From positions 1,178,001-1,242,000 of the forward strand of contig NZ_JAPNKA010000001.1 of the NCBI RefSeq assembly GCF_026626635.1: 64,000 nucleotides of DNA. Reading direction: 5' to 3'. The notes under the pieces are model-generated. The model saw nothing but the letters and a program-made list of their open reading frames with translations. It was not told where the DNA came from and ran no database searches. The translations under genes and the position numbers were made by a program. The stretch comes from Archangium lansingense (GTDB taxonomy: Bacteria; Myxococcota; Myxococcia; Myxococcales; Myxococcaceae). Numbering within the stretch: the stretch's first letter is position 1; each line of letters starts with the position of its first letter. Below are positions 42,751-50,545 of the stretch, one piece after another.

Positions 42751-45700
42751 ATGCTCTCCATTGCCCTCTTCGAGCTGCGCCAGCGGCTCAAGCTGCTGTC
42801 CACCTGGGTCTACTTCGCCGTCTTCTTCTCGCTCGCCGCCCTGTTCATGTGCGTCGCGGGAGGTGCCTTCAAGAGCGTCATGGTCGGCGGGGGAAGTGGC
42901 GGCAAGGTGTTCGCCAACTCGCCCTACACGCTGACCATGGTGCTCACCCTGCTCGGCCTCTCCGGCGTCATCGTCACCGGTGGCGTGATGGGCCAGGCCG
43001 TCTACCAGGACTTCGCCCACGGCACGCACCCCCTCTTCTTCACCGCGCCCATCTCCCGCGCCCGGTACCTGCTCGGCCGCTTCCTGGGCGGCTTCCTCAC
43101 GCTCGTCATCATCTTCTCGAGCATCGGCCTGGGGGCCCGGTTCGGCGCCAGCATGCCCTTTCTGGACCAGAGCATGTTGGGCCCCACCGTGTCGGGCTCG
43201 TACCTGCGGCCCTACTTCGTCAGCATCCTGCCCAACCTCTTCTTCGCCGGCGCGCTCTTCTTCGGAATGGCCGCGCTCACCCGCCGCATCCTCCCCGTCT
43301 ACGTCACCAGCGTGGTGCTGCTCGTGGGCTACCTCATGGGCAACAACCTGTTGGCAAAGCTCGACACGAAGTGGCTGGCCGCGCTGGTGGACCCGTTCGC
43401 CATGAACGCGGTGCGCATGACGACGGAGTACTGGACGGCCTCGGAGAAGAACACACTCCTGGTGCCGCTCGAGGGTTGGCTCCTCGCCAATCGGCTCCTC
43501 TGGGTGGGCCTGGGCGTCGCCATGCTCGGCTTCACGCTGCTGCGTTTCCAGCGGACCCACTCGCTTGCGGGAGGCCGTGCGGAGGCCCCTGCTGAGTCCC
43601 CGGCCGCGCAGGCGCCGCTCACGGCCCCCTCCGTCACGCGCGACTTCCGGGGCACCACCTTCCTGCGGCTGCTCCCGCGCCTGTCCTGGCTGGACTTCAA
43701 GGAGACGGTGAAGAACATCTACTTCCTGGTGATGGTGCTGGCCGGCGTCATCATGGTCTTCGGCGCCACGATGCAGCTCGGCGAGATGTACGGCACCCCC
43801 GTCTACCCGGTGACGTACCTGGTGGTGGAGCTCGTGGGCGGCGGCTTCAGCCTCTTCCACGTCATCATCATCACCTTCTATTCGGGCGAGCTCATCTGGC
43901 GCGAGCGCGACGCGCGAATGAGCCAGCTCTCGGATGCGCTCCCCGTGCCCGGATGGCTGCCCTACCTCTCCAAGCTGCTGGCGCTGATGGGGGTGCAGGT
44001 GCTGCTGAGCGCGGTGCTGCTCGTCTGCGGTGTGCTAGCGCAGCTCTTCAAGGGTTATACGCACCTCGAGCTCGGCCTCTACCTCACGGACCTCTTCGGC
44101 TTCCGGCTGTTGGACCTGTGGCAGCTGTGCGTGCTCGCGGTGGTCGTCCACGTGCTGGTGAACCACAAGTACGTGGGCCACTTCGTGATGGTGCTCTACC
44201 TGCTGGCCAGTACGTTCGCCTCGTCGATGGGCTTCGAGCACGGCCTCTACAATTACGGCGGCGCGCCCTTGCACATCTACTCGGACATGAATGGCTACGG
44301 GCCGTACGTCGCGCAGATGGTGTGGTTCCGCGCGTACTGGGCGCTCGTGGCGGTGGCGCTCGCCTTCGTGGCGCACCTGTTCTGGGTGCGCGGCACGGAG
44401 AGCGAGGCCGGGTGGCGGCTGCGGCTGGCCGGCGCGCGGGCCTCGCGGCCGGTGCGGGTGGGCCTGGGCCTGTCGGTGATGGGAGCCGTGGCCGCGGGTG
44501 CCTTCATCTTCTACAACACCAACCGCCTCAATCCCTACAAGACGGAGCACGAGCAGAACACGGAGTCCGCCGACTACGAGAAGAAGTACAAGCCGCTCGC
44601 GAAGGTGGCGCAGCCGCGCATCGTTTCGGCGAAGGTGCAGGTGGATCTCTTCCCCGAGGAGCCGCGCATGCGGGCCCGGGGCACCTTCGGGCTCGTCAAC
44701 AAGACGGCCGAGCCGGTGAAGACGGTGTACGTCAACCTGCCCACCAACCTGAAGGTGTACCGGATGGTGGTGGCGGGCGCGGAGTCGCCGTCCGAGCACG
44801 ACAAGCGGCTGGGCTTCTTCACGTACACCCTGCCCACGCCGCTGGCTCCGGGGGCCTCGGCCGAGCTCCAGTTCGAGCTGGGCCTGGAGCCGCGTGGTTT
44901 CCTCAACAAGGGCGCGCAGACGACGCTCGTGGAGAACGGCACCTTCCTCCACAGCACCCTCTTCCCAAGGCTGGGATACCTGGAGGACGCCGAGCTGGGG
45001 GACGACGAGGCGCGTAAGAAGCAGGGGCTCGCGCCCAAGGCTCGCATGGCGGACGTGAACGACCTGGAGGCCCGGCGCAACACGTACATCGCCTCGGACT
45101 CGGACTGGATCTCCTTCGAGGCCACGGTGAGCACGTCGCCGGATCAGATCGCCATGGCGCCCGGCTACCTGCAGCGTGAGTGGACGGAGAACGGGCGGCG
45201 TTACTTCCACTACACGATGGACAGCCCCATCCTGAACTTCTACTCGTTCCTCTCCGCGCGCTACGAGGTGAAGCGCGACAAGTGGAACGACGTGGCCATC
45301 GAGGTCCTCTACCACCCGGGCCACGCGTACAACGTCGACGGGATGATTCAAGCGGTGAAGGACTCGCTCGACTACTACACGAAGAACTTCGGGCCCTACC
45401 AGCACCGGCAGGTGCGCATCCTCGAGTTCCCCCGGTACGCGACCTTCGCCCAGGCCTTTCCCAACACGATTCCGTACTCGGAGGCCATCGGCTTCATCGC
45501 GAAGGTGGACCCGGACGACCCCGAGGACGTGGACTTCCCCTACTACGTGACGGCCCACGAGGTGGCGCACCAGTGGTGGGCCCACCAGGTCATCGGCGGC
45601 AACGTGCAGGGCTCCACGCTCCTGTCCGAGACACTCTCGCAGTACTCGGCGCTGATGGTGATGAAGAAGAAGTACGGCGAGGCGCGGATGGGCCGCTTCC

Positions 45701-46323
45701 TGCGCTACGAGCTGCAGAGCTACCTGCGCGGGCGCGCCTTCGAGCGCAAGCAGGAGATGCCGCTGCTGCTCGTGGAGAACCAGCAATACGTCCACTACAA
45801 CAAGGGCAGCCTGGTGATGTACGCGCTGCAGGACTACCTCGGCGAGGAGAAGCTCAACCGGGCCCTGTCCGAGTACCGCCAGAAGGTGGCCTTCCAGCAG
45901 CCGCCGTTCACGCACTCGCCGGAATTGCTCGCCGAGCTGCGCGCGGTGACGCCCGAGCACCTGCAGTACGTCCTGCATGACTTCTTCGAGCGCATCACGC
46001 TGTACGAGAACCGGGCGCTCAAGGCCACGTACAGCGAGCTGCCGGACGGGAAGTTCGAGGTGAAGGTCACGGCGAAGGCGCGCAAGGTGGAGGCCACCGG
46101 CACGGGCACCGAGTCGCCGCTGAAGCTCGCGGACTGGGTGGACGTGGGGGTGCTCGACGAGGACGGCAAACCGCTCTACCTGGAGAAGATTCAGGTGACG
46201 AATGAGGACGTGGAGTTCACCGCGCGGGTGGACAAGCGTCCGGCGAAGGCGGGAGTGGATCCGCTCAACAAGCTCATCGACCGCAAGCCGGACGACAACA
46301 CGGTGGCGGTAGAGAAGCTCTGA
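42751..46323 (+). CDS. ABC permease fused to an M1-family aminopeptidase
   Basis: A 1190-residue protein. Residues 1-590 hold two ABC-2-like permease blocks with about twelve membrane segments. Residues ~620-1190 form an M1 (gluzincin) aminopeptidase: an N-terminal beta domain, then TAHEVAHQWWAHQ and, 18 residues on, SETLSQYSALM, the classical HExxH-x18-E zinc site. Such fusions are known in Bacteroidetes and myxobacteria, but their substrate is not established. Membrane tethering may couple peptide cleavage to export or import. It follows its ATPase gene directly. Confidence 0.85.
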   Translation: MLSIALFELRQRLKLLSTWVYFAVFFSLAALFMCVAGGAFKSVMVGGGSGGKVFANSPYTLTMVLTLLGLSGVIVTGGVMGQAVYQDFAHGTHPLFFTAPISRARYLLGRFLGGFLTLVIIFSSIGLGARFGASMPFLDQSMLGPTVSGSYLRPYFVSILPNLFFAGALFFGMAALTRRILPVYVTSVVLLVGYLMGNNLLAKLDTKWLAALVDPFAMNAVRMTTEYWTASEKNTLLVPLEGWLLANRLLWVGLGVAMLGFTLLRFQRTHSLAGGRAEAPAESPAAQAPLTAPSVTRDFRGTTFLRLLPRLSWLDFKETVKNIYFLVMVLAGVIMVFGATMQLGEMYGTPVYPVTYLVVELVGGGFSLFHVIIITFYSGELIWRERDARMSQLSDALPVPGWLPYLSKLLALMGVQVLLSAVLLVCGVLAQLFKGYTHLELGLYLTDLFGFRLLDLWQLCVLAVVVHVLVNHKYVGHFVMVLYLLASTFASSMGFEHGLYNYGGAPLHIYSDMNGYGPYVAQMVWFRAYWALVAVALAFVAHLFWVRGTESEAGWRLRLAGARASRPVRVGLGLSVMGAVAAGAFIFYNTNRLNPYKTEHEQNTESADYEKKYKPLAKVAQPRIVSAKVQVDLFPEEPRMRARGTFGLVNKTAEPVKTVYVNLPTNLKVYRMVVAGAESPSEHDKRLGFFTYTLPTPLAPGASAELQFELGLEPRGFLNKGAQTTLVENGTFLHSTLFPRLGYLEDAELGDDEARKKQGLAPKARMADVNDLEARRNTYIASDSDWISFEATVSTSPDQIAMAPGYLQREWTENGRRYFHYTMDSPILNFYSFLSARYEVKRDKWNDVAIEVLYHPGHAYNVDGMIQAVKDSLDYYTKNFGPYQHRQVRILEFPRYATFAQAFPNTIPYSEAIGFIAKVDPDDPEDVDFPYYVTAHEVAHQWWAHQVIGGNVQGSTLLSETLSQYSALMVMKKKYGEARMGRFLRYELQSYLRGRAFERKQEMPLLLVENQQYVHYNKGSLVMYALQDYLGEEKLNRALSEYRQKVAFQQPPFTHSPELLAELRAVTPEHLQYVLHDFFERITLYENRALKATYSELPDGKFEVKVTAKARKVEATGTGTESPLKLADWVDVGVLDEDGKPLYLEKIQVTNEDVEFTARVDKRPAKAGVDPLNKLIDRKPDDNTVAVEKL

Positions 46324-46336
46324 GCCTCGCCAAAAT

Positions 46337-46413
46337 CCCTCCAGCGGCGAATCCCTCCAGCGGCGAATCCCTCCCTCTCCCACCGGGAGAGGGTCGGGGT
46401 GAGGGTATCGAGG
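46337..46413. repeat. REP-like interspersed repeat
   Basis: A 16-base unit (aatccctccagcggcg) is present twice in tandem. It runs into CCCTCTCCC-ACC-GGGAGAGGG followed by tcggggtgaggg. That inverted-repeat core plus its tail is a common intergenic repeat of many proteobacteria. It lies between the permease fusion and the MBL gene and may stabilise mRNA ends. Confidence 0.6.
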
Positions 46414-46467
46414 TCCCCGAGTTTCGACCTTTGACCCCCAGCCGCTCTGGAGCCATGGTTGCCCGCC

Positions 46468-47388
46468 ATGAGGAAACCAGTGCGTCGGGTCTGGAAGGTG
46501 CTGCTCGGGTTGGTCGCGGTGTTGGCGGTGTTTCTCTCTATCGCACTCACCCCCGTGCCGATTCCCGAGCGCACCGAGTTTGGCCCGTCGCTCTCGGAGC
46601 TCCGCGCGCTCGCGGCATCGACGGGCGAGCCGCTGCCCACGGAGTTCCGGCGCATCGTGGTGGGCGAGGGCGCCATGCCGGCTGCCGCCGTGGTGGCAGG
46701 ACGGTTCTTCGGGATGCAGCCGCTCGTGTTCCAGGCGCACCAGGTCATCTACGGAGATGGGCGGACCGTCATCCTCGACGCCGGGTGCGATGCGCAGACC
46801 CTGGAGGCCAACCTCCCTGGCTCGCGCCTCCAGGCAGACAACTACGCGCGGCTCCAGGAGGCGATGCGGCGAGCCGACGCCATCGCCATCACGCACGAGC
46901 ACTTCGATCACAGCTCAGGCATCGCGCACTCTCCGTACTTCGATGAAATCGCTCCGCACGTGGTGATGACGGAGGAGCAGATCCACGGGCCTCAGGCTGG
47001 GCTTGCTGGCTTCACGGGGGACGTGGTGAGTCGGCTGAAGCCGCTGCGTTACGAGCGGATGCACCTGCTGCGCCCGGGCCTCGTGCTCATCAAGGCACCG
47101 GGGCACACGCCGGGGACGCAGCTGCTCTACGTGCGGCTGGCGGACGGCCGGGAGTTCCTCCTGGTGGGAGACATCGCGTGGCACCAGGACAACATTCTGC
47201 TGCCGCGCATGCACCCGAGGCTCGTGAACTGGCTCGGCGGCGAGGACGGAGCGGCCATGGCGAATCAGCTTCGCTACCTCCACGAGCTGCGCAAGAGCAC
47301 GCCGGAGCTGAACCTCGTGGTGGCTCATGACGAGGAGCAGATGCGTGGGCTCCTCCAGCGTGGACTGGTCCAGGACGGACTGCGGTAG
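46468..47388 (+). CDS. Membrane-anchored MBL-fold metallo-hydrolase
   Basis: From the ATG at 46468, 306 residues. A signal anchor (MRKPVRRVWKVLLGLVAVL) precedes an MBL fold: TVILDAGCDAQT, ITHEHFDHSSG (the zinc motif), IKAPGHTPGTQLLYV, LLVGDIAWHQDN and VVAHDEEQM. It probably acts in the periplasm. The substrate is unknown; lactonase-like and phosphodiesterase-like roles are both possible. Confidence 0.8.
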   Translation: MRKPVRRVWKVLLGLVAVLAVFLSIALTPVPIPERTEFGPSLSELRALAASTGEPLPTEFRRIVVGEGAMPAAAVVAGRFFGMQPLVFQAHQVIYGDGRTVILDAGCDAQTLEANLPGSRLQADNYARLQEAMRRADAIAITHEHFDHSSGIAHSPYFDEIAPHVVMTEEQIHGPQAGLAGFTGDVVSRLKPLRYERMHLLRPGLVLIKAPGHTPGTQLLYVRLADGREFLLVGDIAWHQDNILLPRMHPRLVNWLGGEDGAAMANQLRYLHELRKSTPELNLVVAHDEEQMRGLLQRGLVQDGLR

Positions 47389-47530
47389 GACGCATCGAGT
47401 CCCATGCTCGGCTCCTATCCTGCCGTGCGGTGACGTAACCGAACAGGTAGATAAGCCAACTTGACGTGATGGGTCATCGCGGCAGATACTCGTCTGCGCG
47501 GCACGCGCACGGCCGGTGCGTGGGCAATGA

Positions 47531-47971
47531 ATGGCGGGGAGGTGCGATCACAACGCGTGTCAGAGGGGCTCGTTAGCCTTTGCGTATGTGAGGGCGTGGT
47601 CGGTGGTTGGGAGGTGGGGGGGACAGTGGGAGCAGGTTGCTGGGGCGGTCTACGTCGATGGTCTCTCGTGTCTTGTCGAGTGCAAGCACTGGCGGGAGCC
47701 GGTCGACTTCAGCCCTATCGCTAAGTTCAAGGTCCGGATCGATCGGCGGCCTCCAGCCGCCCTCGGTCTGCTGTTCAGCGTGAACGGGTTCACGGAGCCC
47801 GCGCTGCGGGAGTCCTACGCGCAGCCCTTGCGAAATGTCCTGCTGTGGCACGGCAGGGATGTGTCTCTAGCTCTGAGGGGCGGCATGCGTGCGGCGCTCG
47901 GAGCCAAATGGCGAAAGGCCGTGGAGGAAGCCCAGGTGGACTACGAACTCAAGGCGGAGGATCTGCGATGA
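47531..47971 (+). CDS. Mrr-like restriction-endonuclease fold protein, probably 5'-truncated
   Basis: The 146-codon frame contains QVAGAVYVDGLSCLVECKHW, an Asp followed by E-x-K as in PD-(D/E)XK nucleases, then PVDFSPIAKFKVRIDRRPPA and ALGLLFSVNGFTEPA, as in the Mrr/restriction-like group. The first ~40 residues are unlike a protein, and the region before them (47389-47530) shows no gene, so the N-terminus may be lost. The stop overlaps the next start (ATGA); the pair could be a small defence module. Confidence 0.5.
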   Translation: MAGRCDHNACQRGSLAFAYVRAWSVVGRWGGQWEQVAGAVYVDGLSCLVECKHWREPVDFSPIAKFKVRIDRRPPAALGLLFSVNGFTEPALRESYAQPLRNVLLWHGRDVSLALRGGMRAALGAKWRKAVEEAQVDYELKAEDLR

Positions 47972-48522
47972 TTCCGTGTCTCGTTGTGCGAGGAGAGGCG
48001 AATGCCCTGGTGCTTCGCAAGCTGCTCGAACCGGAGTTCGGGCCTGAGCTCCGGGTGCTCGGAACAGACTTCTTCTCGGAGAGTGTCTCTCTGGCCAGGT
48101 CCGTTCTCAGCAATCGCAAGGCCATCGTGGCCCTGGTCGCCGATACCCGGTCCACCGAGCTCCAGAGGATTCGAGAGCTGCACCGCTTCCTCGTCTACGC
48201 GTTGGTCCAGATTGAATGCCCGGACCTGTGGAAGGTGGTCCTGGTGGTGCCAGACACGGAGATCCTGCTGTTCCAGAACCGGGACGTGCTGCGTCAGGTG
48301 CTCGGGCGGGAGCCGACAGAGGAGGAGTGGACTCGCGGTCAGACCGAGCCCCTCCGCGTTCTGGAGGAGGTGTTCGGGCTCAAGGAGATACGCCTCGACA
48401 AGGAGCTGTGCCGGCGCCTGGAGACAGTGGACGTGAGCTGTCTGTCCGAGCACCCCGCCGTGCAGCAGGTGCGGCAATTCTTCCGGGACCACCGCGAAGG
48501 ACGGTCCACATTGAGCCTCTGA
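47968..48522 (+). CDS. Partner of the Mrr-like nuclease, unknown
   Basis: A 184-residue soluble protein, MIPCLVVRGEANALVLRKLL ... VALVADTRSTELQRIRELHR ... VPDTEILLFQN, with an alpha/beta layout reminiscent of Toprim-like or nucleotide-binding folds (acidic D-T at two strand ends). It is translationally coupled to the nuclease-like gene. The role is inferred only from that coupling. Confidence 0.5.
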   Translation: MIPCLVVRGEANALVLRKLLEPEFGPELRVLGTDFFSESVSLARSVLSNRKAIVALVADTRSTELQRIRELHRFLVYALVQIECPDLWKVVLVVPDTEILLFQNRDVLRQVLGREPTEEEWTRGQTEPLRVLEEVFGLKEIRLDKELCRRLETVDVSCLSEHPAVQQVRQFFRDHREGRSTLSL

Positions 48523-48535
48523 GCCACCGCGTGGG

Positions 48536-49315
48536 TTAGCGCGGGGACAGCCGTCCCATCATCATCGGGCTGCCAGAGGCCGCCAGCTTCCGACGCCGGA
48601 GGATGGAGCGCAGGCCCAGCCACATGGCCCCGAGCGACACCACCATCCACACCGCTGCCCAGAAGGGCGCGGGCAGGTAGGTGAGCTGCGCCATGGCGTG
48701 CGCGTCAGAGACACCCACCTCCAGGCCGTAGCCGAACAGGCCCTTGATGTCCTGCAGTGCCAGGAGGCACGAGAGCGCGGCGATCCACACGACGAGCCCG
48801 CGTCTCATCCACACCGGCCCCTTCCACGCCACCACTCCTAGGAGGGCTCCCATGCCGGCGATGAAGCCGAGGGTGAAGAGTCCGTCCGATTGGGAGGAGC
48901 CGGTGGCGAGCGCGTGGGCCTGGCCCGGGTCCGGCGGGAGCAGCGGTACCCATAGGACGGCCACACCCACCATCCAGACCACCAGGCCCCACAGCAGCGC
49001 ACGTCCGCTGCGCATGCGCCCGGCGGCCATCAGCAGCAGCGCCCCGGCCAGCGACGAGCCCACATAACCGCCAGAGGCGATGAGCAGCTCCTTCCAGAGC
49101 GAGCCGGTGAGGGAGTGGTAGGTGAGCCCGCCCGTGGCAGGGCTGATGGTGACGCTGCTCACGTGGGAGCCCACGGCCCAGGCTGCGAGCGCGTGTCCGC
49201 TTTCGTGCATCAGCGTGACCAGCAGCCGGAAGGGGTACAGCCACACCGTCTGCCAGAGGAAGACGCTGGCCGCGGCGGCGAGCACCAGGCACGCCAGGAG
49301 GGCGCGGGTGGACAT
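48536..49315 (-). CDS. M50-family site-2-type metalloprotease
   Basis: A 259-residue membrane protein with about seven hydrophobic segments. HESGH in LVTLMHESGHALAAWAVG is the zinc helix of M50 proteases; a second ligand lies probably in ALQDIKGLFGYG. These cleave within the membrane to release regulators. It may start at 49342 (nine more residues); the inner ATG is preferred for length. The preceding hydrolase gene overlaps its first ~106 bases. Confidence 0.7.
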   Translation of the reverse strand: MSTRALLACLVLAAAASVFLWQTVWLYPFRLLVTLMHESGHALAAWAVGSHVSSVTISPATGGLTYHSLTGSLWKELLIASGGYVGSSLAGALLLMAAGRMRSGRALLWGLVVWMVGVAVLWVPLLPPDPGQAHALATGSSQSDGLFTLGFIAGMGALLGVVAWKGPVWMRRGLVVWIAALSCLLALQDIKGLFGYGLEVGVSDAHAMAQLTYLPAPFWAAVWMVVSLGAMWLGLRSILRRRKLAASGSPMMMGRLSPR

Positions 49316-50487
49316 CGGCGGCGGCTCGGGAGCGGGACGCATACCCCTTGGACGCTAACACGGGGGCTTTCGTTCCGCTGGCCCCCCGGGACGGCCGGTG
49401 GGGGAGTAAGCCCTCTCTCCCAGTGAAGCACCACGGGCCTGCCCCATGCGTCCGCGAAGAACTGAAGCACGTGGGCATGTTCGAAGACGATTTCGTGGGG
49501 TTGCTCCGTGAGGTGGCCGTGCTCGGGGACGATCATCAGCGACACCTCTTGGTGGCGGGCCCGGGCCCTCCTGACGAACACGTCCGCATCGGAGAGGGAG
49601 ACCTTGGGGTCGCGCCCTCCGAGCATGAGCGCGAGCGGGCCCTGGAGCCTGTCCACGTAGGTGATGGGAGAGATGGCCCGGAGCAGCTCGGGCTCGGTGT
49701 CTGGGTCTCCGTACTCGCGCGCCCTGGCCTTCCGCAGGTCCTCGGGTGCGTTCTTGAAGAAGGAGTAGAGGTCCGTCTTCGCGGACAGGGCGAAGCCCGC
49801 GTCGTACGTTCCGGCGAACCGGGTCATGCCGAGCAGCGTCTGGTTGCCGCCGTAACTCCAACCGAGGATGCCGACCTTCGGCGCCCTGCCATCCCGCGTG
49901 AAGCGGGTCCTGACATACCGGCCGCAGGCCTCGATGTCCGTCTGCGCCTCGGGTTTTTTGGGGCCGTTGTCCGCGTCCGCCCAGGCCTCATTGCAGCGGT
50001 TTCCTCGGATATGGGGCTCGACGAAGATGTACCCGGCCCGCAGGAAGAGCTCCGGCCTCCAGTGGTACTGGGGTCCGTTGCACGCTCCATTGTAGAAGAC
50101 GATGACGGGGCAGACGGTGTCCTGGCATGGGGGCGGAATGCGGATGACGAGGGGAATCGTCACGTCGCCATTCTGGAAGGACTCCACGCTCCCAGAGGCA
50201 CTCCAGCGAAGGGTCTTGCCTCCATCCGCGAGAATCTCGGCCAGCCGCGCGGCAATTCCCGGATCGGGCTCTCGCCTGGGCCAGGCCGCGTAGAGCTCCT
50301 GTGCGGAGCTGTCGCCCGTGACGAGCGCTGACCCGACATACCCCGGACTGTTCGCATCGGGATGCGCTCCCAGGACCGGAGCCGGAGCGGTCGGACGCTG
50401 AACCTCTGTATGAGCACAGCCTGAAATCCACAGCCCCAGCAGGGCGCCGAGCCACGCGGATGCCGTGAGTGTCTTCACCCTCGCCAT
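49210..50487 (-). CDS. Prolyl-oligopeptidase-type lipoprotein hydrolase
   Basis: From the ATG at 50487, 425 codons. A lipoprotein signal (TLTASAWLGALLGLWISGC) is followed by an alpha/beta-hydrolase domain: PVIVFYNGACNGPQYHW, YIFVEPHIRGN, then the nucleophile elbow GILGWSYGGNQ, an Asp in MLGGRDPKVSL and His in VPEHGHLTEQP. These suit an S9-type peptidase or esterase in the periplasm. After FFADAWGRP the frame continues ~75 low-quality codons into the next gene, which suggests that the natural stop has been lost or shifted. Confidence 0.7.
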   Translation of the reverse strand: MARVKTLTASAWLGALLGLWISGCAHTEVQRPTAPAPVLGAHPDANSPGYVGSALVTGDSSAQELYAAWPRREPDPGIAARLAEILADGGKTLRWSASGSVESFQNGDVTIPLVIRIPPPCQDTVCPVIVFYNGACNGPQYHWRPELFLRAGYIFVEPHIRGNRCNEAWADADNGPKKPEAQTDIEACGRYVRTRFTRDGRAPKVGILGWSYGGNQTLLGMTRFAGTYDAGFALSAKTDLYSFFKNAPEDLRKARAREYGDPDTEPELLRAISPITYVDRLQGPLALMLGGRDPKVSLSDADVFVRRARARHQEVSLMIVPEHGHLTEQPHEIVFEHAHVLQFFADAWGRPVVLHWERGLTPPPAVPGGQRNESPRVSVQGVCVPLPSRRRCPPAPSWRAWCSPPRPASSSGRRCGCTPSGCWSR

Positions 50488-50545
50488 TCCGGCATCTTGC
50501 CACCCCCGTACCGTGGAGGTTGGCCTCGTCATAGAGTGTGGGGCA

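Noticed and set aside
44035..46911. A 958-codon minus-strand open frame
   Set aside because: It is antisense to the permease/M1 aminopeptidase gene, whose motifs are unambiguous; the composition is typical of a shadow.
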